Positions 8,901 to 16,853 of a DNA stretch of 33,780 nt are shown in pieces. The notes beneath the pieces are model-generated. The model ran no database searches and had not been told where the DNA came from. It saw only the letters and a list, made by a program, of their open reading frames with translations. The position numbers were made by a program, and so were the translations under genes. Position 1 is the first letter of the stretch; every line of letters begins with the position of its first letter. The DNA is from CAYLJJ01 sp964384025 (GTDB lineage Bacteria; Myxococcota_A; Bradymonadia; UBA7976; UBA1532). Location: positions 1 through 33,780 of the forward strand of contig CAYLJJ010000079.1 of the NCBI GenBank assembly GCA_964384025.1, read 5' to 3'.

Positions 8901-9188
8901 GGGCAGAGCGAGTTGGTCCCGTATTGGCTCTACGAAACTGAGGGTGGTGCTCAGATAGAGCGGCGGGTGCCGATGTTGCCCTTCAGCCGAGAGGTCCAAG
9001 CACTTGCTCGTCTCAAGTCTGCGCTTGTCCTCTACCGGCTCGTCTTTGGCCAACCGCGTCAAGAAGACCTCCTCGCCTATCTGGTCGACAGGATGCCGCT
9101 GGATGAGGCAGAGCGCATCTCGATACTGTGCAGAATCTCGCTGTCACCTCCAACTCTTGTGATGGACAACGCTGACGATCACCTGTAG
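5979..9188 (+). CDS. Large SNF2/DEAH-type superfamily 2 helicase, third gene of the defence operon (Azaca ZacC-like)
   Basis: This is a 1069-residue SF2 translocase. Lobe 1 has a Q-motif-like QLKDFQRRTVDYV, Walker A DEVGLGKT (44-51), Walker B LIILDEFQ (DEFQ about 253) and motif III LLSATPYKM (about 290). Lobe 2 has STSIGQEGLDFH (about 891) and the arginine-finger motif VI EQREGRVHR (about 920). About 500 residues lie between the lobes, far more than in a minimal helicase, and must form an accessory domain that I cannot assign. All ATPase motifs are intact. The family uses ATP to translocate on duplex DNA. With the PLD-like nuclease it probably forms a DNA-sensing and cleaving complex (inference). 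The gene overlaps the upstream one by eight bases (ATGAGTGA) and is the last in the operon. Confidence 0.88.
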   Translation: MSEAVFQASEILTQLKDFQRRTVDYVFHRFYLADPGIRRFLVADEVGLGKTMVARGLIARLLEHLSEEERIDIIYVCSNAAIASQNIARLNVIQDGNFALASRLTLLPLTIHKLKDNPVNFVSFTPGTTFDLKSATGVVQERALLFWMLHGETWLDEDGLGNLLQAGVYRENWVWRLRDEHDPSCDDDLTLAFCAAVRNRADLKMTLIETCLRFQAYRKEIPDSDRAARNRLIGELRQLLAQVCAQAMKPNLIILDEFQRFKELFDPEKESAQLADLLFRVEGARVLLLSATPYKMLSLDSEENEHHCPEFLATLRWLHEGDESQIRHIESDIKNYRQALYSLADGQSEAIMAARDVLQARLLQVMTRTERVGMTQYQDAMLCEPPRPAPLRAVDLDQIQLVDGVVQAVGSYDPIEYWKSSPYVVNFFRNYHFKRKLDKLRGRPSEDLLSALRKGASSLLQESDFESYTPVDSANGRLRSLFSDTLDRGMWRLLWLPPSLSYVLPGGAYAEGGGLTKALIFSEWSAVPDTISALCSYEAERRMLANLDREWGYSALIEKVKPPLRFQVREDDKPSGMSTLSLLRPSAALAQLVDPLQLAINEGEGASLEAEDARYWASELIKEEVESRTLEPDWGTAAKREAYWLIPLSLDKLLAPGVREWCLEGEGWKGLGSGREEQSESGLQAHLEFLIRGWDGHITAGERPDDLWEMVGLLALAGPGNCALRALHRIAPELDWDHPDLLTAAAKISGGFRTLFNLAETVGMLRSTTKEKSYWKIVLGYCLDGNLQALLDEQVHTLRESLGVMNCPAVKRVQKIAEALEESLSIRPGRLYVDQIFADPEHPKIQLETFNLRTRFALRFGDLQGEKESKVARVGAVRTAFNSPFRPFVLASTSIGQEGLDFHTWCHAVVHWNLPRNPVDLEQREGRVHRFKGHAVRKNIAQRFGLCALREAGWNGQGDPWELLFEEAAKTRLEGQSELVPYWLYETEGGAQIERRVPMLPFSREVQALARLKSALVLYRLVFGQPRQEDLLAYLVDRMPLDEAERISILCRISLSPPTLVMDNADDHL

Positions 9189-9607
9189 CGCGTCTTGCTC
9201 GGAAGCATCCAGGGCTGATTTCCCCGGCCTATAGCCGTACACAACCAACCGGAGAAGTCGCCTTGCTCGGCAACGGGACACGCTGCATGCGTGGAACCGA
9301 GCTGGCGTTCGTCTCCTGGTCTGGGAGGGGGACAGTCACCACAGCTTTTGGAACGGTTTTGTTTCCGGCTTGAAGCGAGCCAGGGCTGATACTGAGGCCG
9401 TGGAGTGCTTGGTGGGGCGCTCACTCGGGCTGCGCTCCTGCTACACAGATCCAGACGCTCTCCCCCTCAGAGAGGCTGTTCGCCTGATCCCCCGAATCGG
9501 AGGGGTCAGATGAGAGCTCCAGAGGGGCAATGTGTCCGTGGTGTGTCCAAAAAAACGGGGAACTCAGCGGATCTATTTGAATATAAAGATGTTTTTGGAT
9601 TAAAAGC
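9189..9607. other. Non-coding gap between defence operon and tRNA-Sec
   Basis: These 419 bases hold no gene that I can support. An 11-bp direct repeat, CCAGGGCTGAT, occurs near 9208 and again near 9380. A hairpin (CTGATCCCC with GGGGTCAG, 9484-9509) lacks a T-run, so it is not a clear terminator. Near 9530-9560 there is a doubled GTGTCC followed by seven A residues. The position directly 3' of a tRNA gene is typical for an island junction, but no integrase remnant or repeated tRNA end was found. Confidence 0.4.
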
Positions 9608-9701
9608 GGAGGCACATGGGAATCGAACCCACCCAGGACAGGATCGCTGCCCCACACCGGTTTTGAAGACCGGGGGCTGCACCAGCATGCCGAGCGCCTC
9701 C
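9608..9701 (-). tRNA. selC: tRNA-Sec (selenocysteine, anticodon TCA)
   Basis: This is a 94-nt tRNA on the minus strand with the unusual features of bacterial tRNA-Sec. The acceptor stem has eight base pairs (GGAGGCGC with GTGCCTCC, one G-U). The extra arm is long, and the anticodon TCA (9664-9666) sits in the loop CTTCAAA closed by the CCGGT/ACCGG stem. The T-arm is GGGTTCGATTCCC and the discriminator base is G. CCA is not encoded. Its presence implies UGA decoding as selenocysteine, so SelA, SelB, SelD and at least one selenoprotein should be elsewhere in the genome; none is recognisable here. selC is a classic integration site for islands, and the defence block lies on its 3' side. Confidence 0.93.
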
Positions 9702-9745
9702 AAAGGCACTATGCAGGAGAAGCCTTAAGGCCGCAAGAGTGAGAA

Positions 9746-10096
9746 CTAAGGTCGCAAATCTGGGTTCTCGTTGAAGAAAGCCTCCTGGCTCCCTGCCGTA
9801 ATGCTCACCACCAGATCTTCATCTGCGACGAGCACCTGACAGCCCAAGCGGCTCTCAGCGCGGATATCTTCGGCGCGGCCCAGGACATCATCCTCATCCT
9901 CATCCATCTCCGCTAGAGAGTCGAAGCCCTCGACGATGTGAACGTGGCAGGTGGAGCAGGCCGCATGCCCCCCACAGGCATCACCCATCGGGATCATGCC
10001 ATGATCCTGGGCCAATTCCAGAAGAGAGACGCCGCTCTCCGCCTCAACGTTGATGATTTCTGAGGAGAGTTGGGTAGGCTGGAAGGTGACTTTCAT
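9746..10096 (-). CDS. [2Fe-2S] ferredoxin, adrenodoxin/ISC type
   Basis: This 116-residue electron carrier has the vertebrate/ISC ferredoxin cysteine pattern: Cys41-x5-Cys47-x2-Cys50 in GDACGGHAACSTC, and Cys86 in RLGCQV. An acidic helix (MDEDEDD, 64-70) between them is the usual partner-binding surface. Such proteins pass single electrons in Fe-S cluster assembly or to P450-like or other oxidoreductases. The start is ATG 10096, with GGAGA eight bases upstream, and not the frame's earlier codon at 10138. It follows the AAA+ ATPase gene by 70 bases on the same strand and is probably in the mutS2-AAA-ferredoxin transcription unit. No isc or suf genes are beside it, so the pathway is not defined. 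Confidence 0.92.
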   Translation of the reverse strand: MKVTFQPTQLSSEIINVEAESGVSLLELAQDHGMIPMGDACGGHAACSTCHVHIVEGFDSLAEMDEDEDDVLGRAEDIRAESRLGCQVLVADEDLVVSITAGSQEAFFNENPDLRP

Positions 10097-10166
10097 CTGC
10101 TTTCTCCAAGAGATTCCTTGGAGAGATTCTGCTCCCAAGTTTTGGTTTCCTCTCTGGGTTGAGTTC

Positions 10167-12260
10167 TCAGGCCAAACGTCCCATCTCCATCAACTCTGAG
10201 CGCGCAGCCTGGGTCAGCAGCTCATTGTCCAAAGCCTGACTCCGTGCAGCAGCCAAAAAGGCCGCGCGGACCATAGCATTGCGGATCAAGGCGCCGCTCA
10301 TCTCCCATCTGCGTGAGAGCTTTCGCCAATCAACCTTGGAAGAGACCTCGATCCCCTGAGGCAGCATAGAGCGCCACAGCTGCTCTCGCTCCTCAGGGCC
10401 AGGGAGGTCAAAGTGAAGCCTAAAGCGCAGACGACGCTTAAAAGCTTGGTCAATGCCGGTCCCCAAGTTGGTGGTCAGGATGGAAATCCCCTCGTAGCTC
10501 TCCATGCGCTGAAGCAGGAAGTTCACCTCTAGGTTGGCATAGCGATCGTTGCTGCTCTCCACCTTGGTGCGGTTGGCGAAGAGGCTGTCCGCCTCATCAA
10601 AGAGCAACACCACCGGAACCCGCTCCGCTTCATCAAAGAGCCGCGCGAGGTTCTTTTCGGTCTCGCCCACATATTTATCCACGATGCGAGAGAGATCGAC
10701 CTGGTAGAGATCCAACTCAAGCTCTTTGGCGATGAGCGCCGCCGTCATCGTCTTGCCTGTCCCCGGTGGCCCTGAGAAGAGGCAGGAGAGCCCCCGCCCC
10801 TTTCTACCCAGCTTCCTCGCAAAACCCCACTGCTCAAAGACGCGGGTGCGGAAGCGAGCATGGTCGAGGATCTCATCGATCACAGCGCGTTGCTCTTCGC
10901 TGATGATCAGATCTTCCCAGCGCTGGCTTGTGCTCATAGGAGAGGCCAGATCGCTGAGCTGGGTGCGGATCTGTCGGCGAACAGCTTGATCAAAGCTCTG
11001 TTGGGGCAGCTCCTCTCCCTGGGCGCTGATGCGTACATCTCGGAGCGCTCGAGCGAGGTCTCCAGGCCGCAGCTTATAGGTGTCGACGAGGGAGATGAGG
11101 CGCTCTGGCTGTAGCTTAAAGCCCCAATGTTCAAAGAGGCGCTCGTAGAGCTTAAGGCGTAACCCCGTAGACAGCTCCTCCAGATCAGCAACGTGGAGAT
11201 CGGGTAGGGCTTCGAGCAGGAAGGGGACATTCTCTGCGCAGGCGCTGAGCACACAAGGGACCGCTAAGCTCCTCAACAGACGCCCCAAGATTCCTGGGCG
11301 TCGGTCGCTGCGCTCTTTAAAGACCTCACAGCGGAGGAAAACCACAGCCTCTTCTAAGAGTCCATCCCTCAGGATCGCGGCGAGCTGCTCCTCAAAGGGC
11401 GCCAGCTCCCAAGGCAGCGCCTCCAAATCTACTTTCAAGAGCGGTCGCTCCGCCTGTAGAGCGTAGGCTCGCGCCAAGCTTCGACGACCGCTGCCCTTCT
11501 CTCCAATCAGAAGGGTCGGTAGAGGATCAGCGCCAGAGCAGAGGCGAGAGAGGAGATGCGCCAAGCGCAGAGGCTCATGTAGGATGAGATCTTCAGGGAG
11601 TAAACCCTCTCTCTCCAAGCGGGCTACCCCAGGGCGGTAGCTCTCTCCCACCACAGGTCGCTCTTGAAGAAAGCGATCAACTGACTGAGGTAGAAAGATA
11701 GGGCGCTGGAGTAGAGGAGAGGCGGGTTGCCAGCGTCGATCCTCTCCCAAGCGGATCAGCTGGAGACGGCGCAAGGGCTGATCTGGAGCCAAGGCCCGCT
11801 CTAGGCGATCACGGTGTTGCTCATCATCAGCCAGCAGCTCCACCAAGAAGCCTACCGTAGGCTGCTTCTGAGAGAAATCCGCCCAGGCAAAGGTGCAGGC
11901 TCGCAGCAGCCCTGGAGAGCGTTGCAGCGATCCAAGGATCAGGAGCAACTCAAGAGCCTCCTCATCCAGCCCCGCCTGCTCCATCAATCGCGCGGCGGGC
12001 TGCTCAGACTCACGCTGCATCTGCTCCGCTTGGCGCAGCGCCCGAATCCGGGCCGCGAGGCGCTCAGGAGGATCTAGCTTGATGGGGGGCGTCATCTGCC
12101 CTACACCCAGCTCCGCTGAAACCTCCTCCACGGTGACAAAGAGATCACCCAGGCTGCCCCCTGCCTGGACAGCGCGATACCAGTAGCGCTGGAGGTAGCG
12201 GCTGAGCAGGGCTTGGGCACGACGGAGGAGATCTGCGTGGTGGCTCTGAGGATCATGCAT
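10167..12260 (-). CDS. Two-module AAA+ ATPase (ATP-binding protein)
   Basis: This is a 697-residue cytoplasmic ATPase. The C-terminal AAA+ module is complete: Walker A GPPGTGKT (497-504), a pore-loop-like KYVGETEKN, Walker B LLFDEADSLF (Asp/Glu 555-556), sensor 1 ILTTN and the arginine-finger region FKRRLRFR. Upstream, around residues 250-350, a degenerate module has LLIGEKGSGRRSLARAY as its P-loop and no clear acidic Walker B, so it is probably structural. The N-terminal ~220 residues are helical and unassigned. Relatives with this arrangement (inactive plus active AAA module) are often annotated only as ATP-binding protein, and some accompany contractile injection systems. No such genes occur here. 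It lies 39 bases downstream of mutS2, suggesting co-transcription. The substrate is unknown. Confidence 0.88.
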   Translation of the reverse strand: MHDPQSHHADLLRRAQALLSRYLQRYWYRAVQAGGSLGDLFVTVEEVSAELGVGQMTPPIKLDPPERLAARIRALRQAEQMQRESEQPAARLMEQAGLDEEALELLLILGSLQRSPGLLRACTFAWADFSQKQPTVGFLVELLADDEQHRDRLERALAPDQPLRRLQLIRLGEDRRWQPASPLLQRPIFLPQSVDRFLQERPVVGESYRPGVARLEREGLLPEDLILHEPLRLAHLLSRLCSGADPLPTLLIGEKGSGRRSLARAYALQAERPLLKVDLEALPWELAPFEEQLAAILRDGLLEEAVVFLRCEVFKERSDRRPGILGRLLRSLAVPCVLSACAENVPFLLEALPDLHVADLEELSTGLRLKLYERLFEHWGFKLQPERLISLVDTYKLRPGDLARALRDVRISAQGEELPQQSFDQAVRRQIRTQLSDLASPMSTSQRWEDLIISEEQRAVIDEILDHARFRTRVFEQWGFARKLGRKGRGLSCLFSGPPGTGKTMTAALIAKELELDLYQVDLSRIVDKYVGETEKNLARLFDEAERVPVVLLFDEADSLFANRTKVESSNDRYANLEVNFLLQRMESYEGISILTTNLGTGIDQAFKRRLRFRLHFDLPGPEEREQLWRSMLPQGIEVSSKVDWRKLSRRWEMSGALIRNAMVRAAFLAAARSQALDNELLTQAARSELMEMGRLA

Positions 12261-12299
12261 AGAGCTATGCTGCGTCCTGGGTGGGAGAAGCTCAAGCTC

Positions 12300-14681
12300 C
12301 TATTTCAACAGGACTGCGGTGACTCCATCACCCCCTTCACCACGCTGACCAGGACGCAGATCGGAGATATAGCGACTCTTTGGCAACCACTCACGCAGAC
12401 GCTTCTTGAGGGCACCGGTGCCATGACCATGGATGATATAGCCGGTCGTGCGATCCCGCTCATAGAGGGTGTCAAGGAAGGTCTCCACGCGATCAACCGC
12501 CTCCTCTGCTCTCATGCCTCGCACATCAACAGTGTTGTCGGGGACCTGTGGCTGAGCCTCCTCCCAACTTAGAGTTTGGGCGCTGCGCTGTCTGGAGCTG
12601 CGTCGAGGGGCTTGAGCCTGAGCTTGAGCCTTGCTGCGGCGTAGATCACGAGCCTCCACATGGAGGGTCATAATCCCCGCTCGTACCTCACAGCGCCCTC
12701 GACTGTCAGGCAGGCTGAGCAGCTCTCCCTGGGTGTCTAAAGAGACCACAAAGATCTTCTGGCCAATCCTAAGCTGAGAGGGCTTCAAGGCGGGACCTGC
12801 CGCCCTCTCTCGCGCGGCGGCTTCCTGCTGAGCCAGCCCCTGTGCGATCCCCTCAGCGCGGCGCTGATCCCGCTCTACCTCCTCTAAGCGTCGAGGCTCT
12901 CGCAGCTTTCGACGCATCTTTTTGAGCTCATCTCGGAGGCGCCGTGCCTCCTGGAGTGCCTCGCTGCGCTCCCGCGCTAGGCCCTCTTTGAGCCGCAGCT
13001 TAAGGCGCCTCTCCAGAGCCTCAGCCTGAGTCCGCGCAGCCTGGAGTTTACGACGCTCCTTAGAGGCGATGCGACGCTCCTCCTCCAGGGTAGCAGCCTC
13101 AGATTCCAGACGAGCGATGACCACCTCAAGCTGTCGCTGCTCTGGACCCGCCAACTCAGCTGCGCGCTCAACAATCTCCCCCTCCAAACCCAGACGACGC
13201 GCTGTTTGGAGCGCTGAGGAGGCTCCAGGGACATCCAGGTGTAGCTTATAGGTGGGGAGCTGCTTATCGGTGTCAAAGCCCACAGCGCCATTACGGAAGC
13301 GTGAGTCTTGAAAGGGCAGGACCTTGAGGCTCTGATAGTGGGTGGTCACCAAAACCAAACTACGACGACGAGAGAAAGCTTCCAGGATCGACTGAGCCAG
13401 CGCGGCTCCCTGTAGGGGATCTGTGCCCACCACCAGCTCATCCAGGAGCACCAGGGCGCCTGGCTCCACTTCGTTGAAGATCGCCTTGATGTTGGCGATA
13501 TGTCCGCTGAAAGTGGAGTGGCTCTTATGGATACTCTGCTCATCTCCAATGTCGGTGTGTACTCCAGGGACAGGGGGGACCTGGCTCCCCGCCTCAGCGG
13601 GGATATGTAGACCCGCCAGAGCCATGAGCGTACAGACCCCGGTGGTCTTGAGGGCCACGGTCTTCCCCCCCGTGTTGGGGCCAGTAACCACCAAGACGTT
13701 CTGCTCTGCGCTCAGGGCGATGTCGTTAGGGATCACCCGGATATCGCTCAGAACCAAGAGGGGATGTCGCGCCGCCTTAAGATGCAACCCACCTGGAGCG
13801 ATCACCGGCTCATGAGCCTCCAGCTCCTTGGAGAACCGCCCTGAGGCCATCGAGAGATCCAAGTGATTGAGAGCCTCAACCGAGCGCTTAAGCTCTCGGA
13901 GGACTCCACCTACCTGCCGAGAGAGGCGAGTGAGGATACGGCGGATCTCCCGATCGATATCCGCCTGGGCTAAGAGCAGTTTGTTATTGGCCTCGACGAC
14001 CGGCTGAGGCTCAATAAAAACGGTGGCTCCTGAGCCCGACCAGCCATGCACGATGCCCTCTACATGGTTCTTATGGCCTGACTTCACCGGGAGCACATAG
14101 CGCTCTTCTCGAATGGTGAAGAAGTCATCCTGTAGCTTGCCCTCATAGAGGGGATCGCTCAACAAGCCATTGACTCGATCTTTGAGGTTATCGTGGAGCT
14201 GAGCTACCCGCAGCCGCAGGTCAGCCAACTCTCCACTGGCGCTGTCAGCGATCCTCCCATCCTCGTCGAAGCTGTTGAGGAGGTTGCGGGTCAGCTCAGG
14301 CTGCTCCGTGAGGCTCTCCCCCAAGCTGGCCAGCTTGGGGGCGCGATCCGCGAGGCTGCTCAGATAGCGCCGAACCCGCAGTGCGGTCTCTAAGTGAACC
14401 CCAACAGAGTAGAGCTGCTCCGGCTCAAGGACCCCTCCCCGAGAAGCCTTGATCGCCGGACTTAAGATATCTGGAGGTTGCCCCAGGGGGGGGCCATGCC
14501 CCCCGTCCAGGAGTGCACGGGCCTCACTGGTGCGCTCCATCCTCAGGGCGCGGGTCTTGGGCTTGGGGAGATCCAGATCCAGGGCTTGAGCGCGGGCGAC
14601 AGGGCCACGACAGTGCCGCGCCAAACGCTCTAAGATGCGATCCCACTCTAGGTGTCGACGGCTCTTTTTACTCAGTCTCAT
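12300..14681 (-). CDS. mutS2: MutS2 family protein with Smr nuclease domain
   Basis: This 793-residue protein has the standard MutS2 layout: an N-terminal clamp/core region (DFFTIREERYVLPVK at about 186-200), then the ABC-type ATPase. Walker A is GPNTGGKT (334-341), the signature is STFSGHI (389-395) and Walker B is LVLLDEL (410-416). A long Arg/Glu-rich coiled coil (about 510-640) leads to a C-terminal Smr domain with DVRG (719-722) and HGHGTG (751-756). MutS2 acts on branched DNA to suppress recombination, or on stalled, collided ribosomes, depending on the organism. ATG 14681 is chosen for its GGAG site six bases upstream; the longer frame to 14747 would overlap the divergent gene's start. 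It is first in a run with the AAA+ ATPase and ferredoxin genes. Confidence 0.95.
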   Translation of the reverse strand: MRLSKKSRRHLEWDRILERLARHCRGPVARAQALDLDLPKPKTRALRMERTSEARALLDGGHGPPLGQPPDILSPAIKASRGGVLEPEQLYSVGVHLETALRVRRYLSSLADRAPKLASLGESLTEQPELTRNLLNSFDEDGRIADSASGELADLRLRVAQLHDNLKDRVNGLLSDPLYEGKLQDDFFTIREERYVLPVKSGHKNHVEGIVHGWSGSGATVFIEPQPVVEANNKLLLAQADIDREIRRILTRLSRQVGGVLRELKRSVEALNHLDLSMASGRFSKELEAHEPVIAPGGLHLKAARHPLLVLSDIRVIPNDIALSAEQNVLVVTGPNTGGKTVALKTTGVCTLMALAGLHIPAEAGSQVPPVPGVHTDIGDEQSIHKSHSTFSGHIANIKAIFNEVEPGALVLLDELVVGTDPLQGAALAQSILEAFSRRRSLVLVTTHYQSLKVLPFQDSRFRNGAVGFDTDKQLPTYKLHLDVPGASSALQTARRLGLEGEIVERAAELAGPEQRQLEVVIARLESEAATLEEERRIASKERRKLQAARTQAEALERRLKLRLKEGLARERSEALQEARRLRDELKKMRRKLREPRRLEEVERDQRRAEGIAQGLAQQEAAARERAAGPALKPSQLRIGQKIFVVSLDTQGELLSLPDSRGRCEVRAGIMTLHVEARDLRRSKAQAQAQAPRRSSRQRSAQTLSWEEAQPQVPDNTVDVRGMRAEEAVDRVETFLDTLYERDRTTGYIIHGHGTGALKKRLREWLPKSRYISDLRPGQRGEGGDGVTAVLLK

Positions 14682-14745
14682 TCGTTGCTCCAATGATCGG
14701 TTTGCGTATGTTAATCGATTCTCTGCTTTTGAAAAGGGGACCCTC

Positions 14746-15654
14746 ATGGGCGCGAAACTTGAGTTCTTCTCGCTCTATCGTTTGTTAACAGAACAGAGCC
14801 CAAACTACTGGCTCTTTCGAGCCCAGCGAGCCGCAGCTCCCAACGCCAGCGGCCCGGCCTGTGACTTCAGTTGGGCCCTACTGAAAGCCAAGGAGCAGGT
14901 CCTCCTACGCTCCGCCTGTGCTCAATTTGGGCACGTTGAAGAGTCTCTGGAGTGGGTGGCTCACTTCTCTCCACTTTTCCTAGAACGCGATGAACCCTCC
15001 CCCCTATTAAAGCTCCATGGCGGTTCGCTCTCTGCTTGGTGGGCGCAGACTGAAGATGGAGAGATCGCCCTCTGGACCGCCCCAGATGAGCGCAGCTTCT
15101 GGGCCTGGCTGGAGGAGAATGAAGAGGATCAACTCATCGCTCAGTTGAAGCACCCAGCTCAAGAACTCCAACTGCGTTTCTTTACTGAGGCGGACTTCAG
15201 CCTTCATGAAGTTCGCGCTTTCCTGCTTCCTGATCTCAACTGGATGAGCCGGGCGGAATATCTGAGCCTCTCTCAAGGGGGGCTAGAGCAGCTCATTCAA
15301 CCTCGTGCCCCCAGCCCCGAGTTCTCTCAAGCAGAGCGAAGAGCTGCGCAGATGAGCCATCTTCTACCCCACCTAAAGGGGCTCCTCGCTGAAGCTGACC
15401 TGCGCGCTCTGGCTTTTGCTCTGGATGAGTTGGCCCTCTGGGAGCAAGAGCAGCTCTGGTTCTGGATAGAGCTGCTCCTAAAACGGCGCTCTGAGATCTC
15501 ATCTGAGGAGTGGCGAGATATCCCCTTTGCCCTTGCTTATGCGCTTAATGCAGCGCCAGATCAGCGCAGGATACAGGCTCAACTCAAAGGCTGGAGGGGA
15601 GAAGAGAGCGGGCGGGCTGAGATCTTAAGGGAGCTTCAAGGGCTTAAAGAGTGA
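14746..15654 (+). CDS. Hypothetical protein, Leu/Glu/Trp-rich, cytoplasmic
   Basis: This 302-residue protein matches no family I recognise. It starts MGAKLEFFSLYRLL at ATG 14746, with AGGGGA as ribosome site. It has no signal peptide or membrane segment, many Trp, Leu and Glu residues, and a predicted helical C-terminal half (for example the region WEQEQLWFWIELLLKRR near 250). It is divergent from mutS2, with only 64 bases between the two ATGs, and its last 19 bases overlap the convergent methyltransferase gene. It is clearly a coding gene, judged by codon choice and length. Function cannot be given. Confidence 0.8.
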   Translation: MGAKLEFFSLYRLLTEQSPNYWLFRAQRAAAPNASGPACDFSWALLKAKEQVLLRSACAQFGHVEESLEWVAHFSPLFLERDEPSPLLKLHGGSLSAWWAQTEDGEIALWTAPDERSFWAWLEENEEDQLIAQLKHPAQELQLRFFTEADFSLHEVRAFLLPDLNWMSRAEYLSLSQGGLEQLIQPRAPSPEFSQAERRAAQMSHLLPHLKGLLAEADLRALAFALDELALWEQEQLWFWIELLLKRRSEISSEEWRDIPFALAYALNAAPDQRRIQAQLKGWRGEESGRAEILRELQGLKE

Positions 15655-16331
15655 GCAACGCGCTCGCTCCAGATCCCTGTGCACTCGGGGAAGCTTAAAC
15701 CAGCACGGAGGCGGAAGTTCTCCGCCATCGCCTCACCAAAGAAGAAGCTCAACAGCTCCAGACCCTCTTCCTGACTCTTAAAGAGGTAGTCTGTACGGCA
15801 GACCTGATGCTCAAAGTCCTGGGCCTTTAGCCAGCGATACATCTCAGTCAGCGCTTCATTGGGAGCCTTCGGACTCTCTCGACCTGTACCCAGAGTCTCA
15901 ATCAGGAGCAGAGGGGCTCCACGCCGAGCAATCCGGCGCGCCTCCTTGATTGCGGCCTCAAGCGCTTGAATACCCTCATCCATAAGATGCCCAAAAGCCC
16001 AGCCCTCGATGACCAGGTCGACAGAGGCGCTTGGCAGAGGGAGCCTACGATGATCCGCGCAGCTCAGAGAGACGCGCCCCTGCTTCTTTAGGTGACGACG
16101 AGCCTCCCTCAGCATAGGTGCGGCTGCATCAAAGGCATAGAGACGCGCTACCAGGGGAGCCAGCCAGCGGCTCAGGCGTCCAGTGCCTGCGCCCAACTCA
16201 GCGATGATCATCTTCGGTTGAATATACTGTGAGAGCAGGGTGCTGAGTTGGCCTTGATGATCCTCTCGGCTGATGAGCGCCTCATAGCGTTCAGCTTCGC
16301 TCTCGTAGATCTGAACATAGCGCGCCCTCAT
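15636..16331 (-). CDS. Class I SAM-dependent methyltransferase
   Basis: This 231-residue protein has the class I methyltransferase fold. Motif I is IIAELGAGTGRLSRWL (about 43-58) for SAM binding, followed by the acidic end of beta-2 in LYAFDAAAPML. Motif II/III is RLPLPSASVDLVIEGWAFGH (about 96-115). It belongs to the UbiE/methyltransferase-11 type by these motifs; the substrate cannot be inferred. It begins nine bases after the FYDLN-acid gene's stop, so the two are probably co-transcribed. Its 3' end overlaps the convergent hypothetical gene by 19 bases. Confidence 0.88.
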   Translation of the reverse strand: MRARYVQIYESEAERYEALISREDHQGQLSTLLSQYIQPKMIIAELGAGTGRLSRWLAPLVARLYAFDAAAPMLREARRHLKKQGRVSLSCADHRRLPLPSASVDLVIEGWAFGHLMDEGIQALEAAIKEARRIARRGAPLLLIETLGTGRESPKAPNEALTEMYRWLKAQDFEHQVCRTDYLFKSQEEGLELLSFFFGEAMAENFRLRAGLSFPECTGIWSERVAHSLSP

Positions 16332-16340
16332 CGGAAGGAT

Positions 16341-16736
16341 TCACCCCATCTCTTCGTTGGGATCGTCGATGAGATCCATCTCATCCTCTGGAAGATCGTC
16401 AGCCTCAGAGTTCAACACCTCAAAGGCAGGATCTGTATCATCATCATCCCCTGAAACCTGGGTGAGGGTGAGCTTATTTTCATCTAGGTTGATCTCTTCA
16501 ACCCCATCATCATCTTCCTCTTCTTCCTCCTCGATCTCTTCAAAACCGGCCTCTTCAGCCAAAACAGCTTCAGCCTCCATAAATCGCTTCCTGAGAAGGA
16601 GCGCGCCCAGGCGCTCTGTAGGTGGAGCGAGACCACAGTGAGGACAAACAGCATCTGGGTTGTTCAGGTCGTAGAACTTATTTCCGCAATTTTCACCCTC
16701 ACAGAGGTGTTTTCGACCCAGCTTTGCTCTGCTCAT
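16341..16736 (-). CDS. FYDLN-acid family zinc-ribbon protein
   Basis: This 131-residue protein opens with a four-Cys zinc ribbon: Cys12 and Cys17 in LCEGENCGNK, the family tag FYDLN at 21-25, and Cys31 and Cys34 in CPHCG. The rest is a long, extremely acidic tail (EEIEEEEEEDDDG and more), which names the FYDLN-acid family. Its function is unknown; the family is typical of alpha- and deltaproteobacterial lineages. The acidic tail suggests interaction with a basic partner such as a nucleic-acid-binding protein (inference). GGAGGA lies directly upstream of the ATG. It sits upstream of the methyltransferase gene in a likely two-gene operon. Confidence 0.93.
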   Translation of the reverse strand: MSRAKLGRKHLCEGENCGNKFYDLNNPDAVCPHCGLAPPTERLGALLLRKRFMEAEAVLAEEAGFEEIEEEEEEDDDGVEEINLDENKLTLTQVSGDDDDTDPAFEVLNSEADDLPEDEMDLIDDPNEEMG

Positions 16737-16853
16737 TGGCTCCTCCAGCTTCGATCATGATCAGTGGTTTTTCAGTTTATTACGAGTCGACGTTGGATCC
16801 CTCACCCCGCTCTTCCAATGATTCGAGGCTTGACCCAAACGCAGCGCAAGCGC

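Noticed and set aside
9179..9424. Minus-strand open frame of 81 codons after the helicase
   Set aside because: No ribosome site, no family, and composition rich in Pro/Arg as in chance frames of GC-rich DNA.
9484..9509. Hairpin considered as a terminator of the defence operon
   Set aside because: Bulged stem and no T-run on either strand.
9405..9728. Plus-strand open frame across the tRNA-Sec gene
   Set aside because: Its C-terminal half is translated tRNA antisense and the rest has no recognisable content.
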